Program-made: the position numbers and the translations under genes
Assembly: GCA_030149115.1 (NCBI GenBank)
Contig: JASBSE010000547.1
Location: 1 to 7,000, forward strand
Length of the DNA stretch: 7,000 bases
Direction: 5' to 3'
Source: Winogradskyella sp.
GTDB lineage: Bacteria > Bacteroidota > Bacteroidia > Flavobacteriales > Flavobacteriaceae
Part shown: piece after piece, positions 6,542 to 7,000 of the stretch
Layout: the number at the start of each line of letters is the position of its first letter
How positions within the stretch are numbered: position 1 is the first letter of the stretch
The notes under the pieces: generated by a model
The model's database searches: none
The model's input: the letters and a program-made list of their open reading frames with translations, nothing else
What the model was told of the DNA's origin: nothing

Positions 6542-7000
6542 ATGCTAGAGAAAAAAGATATAGAATTAGAAAGTGTAGTCCTTATAGGCATCATCACTCA
6601 AGACCAAGATGAAGAACAATCTAAAGAGTATTTAGATGAGCTTGAGTTTTTAACCTACACAGCAGGAGGTGATGTTGTAAAGCGATTTACCCAAAAAATG
6701 ACAATGCCAAATCCTAAAACTTTTATAGGAACTGGTAAGATGGAGGAGGTAATGAACTTTGTAAAAGAAAATGAAGTAGGTACTGTAATATTTGATGATG
6801 AGCTCTCGCCAGCACAAGAACGCAATATTAGTAAAATTCTTAATTGTAAAATTTTAGATAGAACCAACCTTATCCTAGATATATTTGCCCAACGTGCACA
6901 AACCAGTTATGCCAGAACTCAGGTAGAATTGGCACAATGTGAATACCTGCTACCGCGATTAAAAGGAATGTGGACACACCTTGAAAGACAAAAAGGTGGT
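6542..7000 (+). CDS. hflX: GTPase HflX, N-terminal 153 residues (3' end cut by window edge)
   Basis: HflX is a ribosome-binding GTPase of the Obg/HflX group that splits stalled or stress-inactivated 70S ribosomes in the cytoplasm. The visible part is the family-specific N-terminal domain. Its motifs are TFIGTGK (60-66), DDELSPAQERNI (85-96), DRTNLILDIFAQRAQT (106-121) and QVELAQCEYLLPRL (127-140), followed by the start of the linker (WTHLERQKGG, 144-153). The GTP-binding domain (G1-G4 motifs) lies beyond the right edge. Start choice: an in-frame TGA at 6500-6502 leaves ATG 6542 as the only ATG start. There is no Shine-Dalgarno sequence; an AT-rich leader precedes it, as usual in Bacteroidota. 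It is transcribed away from the nuclease-family gene, with a 73-bp gap. Confidence 0.95.
   Translation, partial: MLEKKDIELESVVLIGIITQDQDEEQSKEYLDELEFLTYTAGGDVVKRFTQKMTMPNPKTFIGTGKMEEVMNFVKENEVGTVIFDDELSPAQERNISKILNCKILDRTNLILDIFAQRAQTSYARTQVELAQCEYLLPRLKGMWTHLERQKGG

Noticed and set aside
6655..6867. Minus-strand 70-codon open frame opposite hflX
   Set aside because: It is antisense to conserved hflX motifs and has no independent support.
1..7000. CRISPR array, tRNA, rRNA, insertion sequence, phage or defence genes
   Set aside because: No short regularly spaced direct repeats, cloverleaf-like sequence, terminal inverted repeats with transposase, or phage or defence motifs were seen. The only repeats are protein-coding modules of the adhesin.

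Overview
The window looks like a low-GC chromosome segment from a member of the Flavobacteriia (Bacteroidota). Three things point there: a very large secreted protein ending in a type B sorting domain of the type IX secretion system (T9SS), close matches to the Bacteroidota -7 promoter box TAnnTTTG in front of two genes, and the absence of Shine-Dalgarno sequences before all three starts.

Layout. Positions 1-5310 (minus strand) are one uninterrupted reading frame of 1,770 codons that runs off the left edge. It encodes a modular cell-surface or secreted adhesin-like protein: signal peptide, MAM-like module, two tandem FN3+MAM-like units with an exact 260-residue period, a third FN3, a CUB-like module, several Cys-bearing beta-sandwich modules, and a nearly complete C-terminal sorting domain. 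Positions 5311-5505 are intergenic and hold a perfect 10-bp inverted repeat and a weak candidate terminator. Positions 5506-6468 (minus) encode a complete cytoplasmic endonuclease/exonuclease/phosphatase-family protein. A 73-bp divergent intergenic region (6469-6541) carries a promoter box on each strand. From 6542 to the right edge (plus) lies the first 153 codons of the ribosome-associated GTPase HflX.

How the genes relate. The adhesin is an export cargo whose partners (the T9SS core and probably a PorP/SprF-like protein) lie outside the window. The nuclease-family gene and hflX are divergently transcribed from back-to-back promoters and look like ordinary chromosomal genes. The adhesin follows the nuclease on the same strand after 195 bp, so it is probably a separate transcription unit. 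I see no CRISPR, tRNA, rRNA, insertion sequence or phage gene, and no clear novel multi-gene system. The most notable features are the adhesin's internal 780-bp duplication, with a paired cysteine difference between copies, and the hairpin in its leader.
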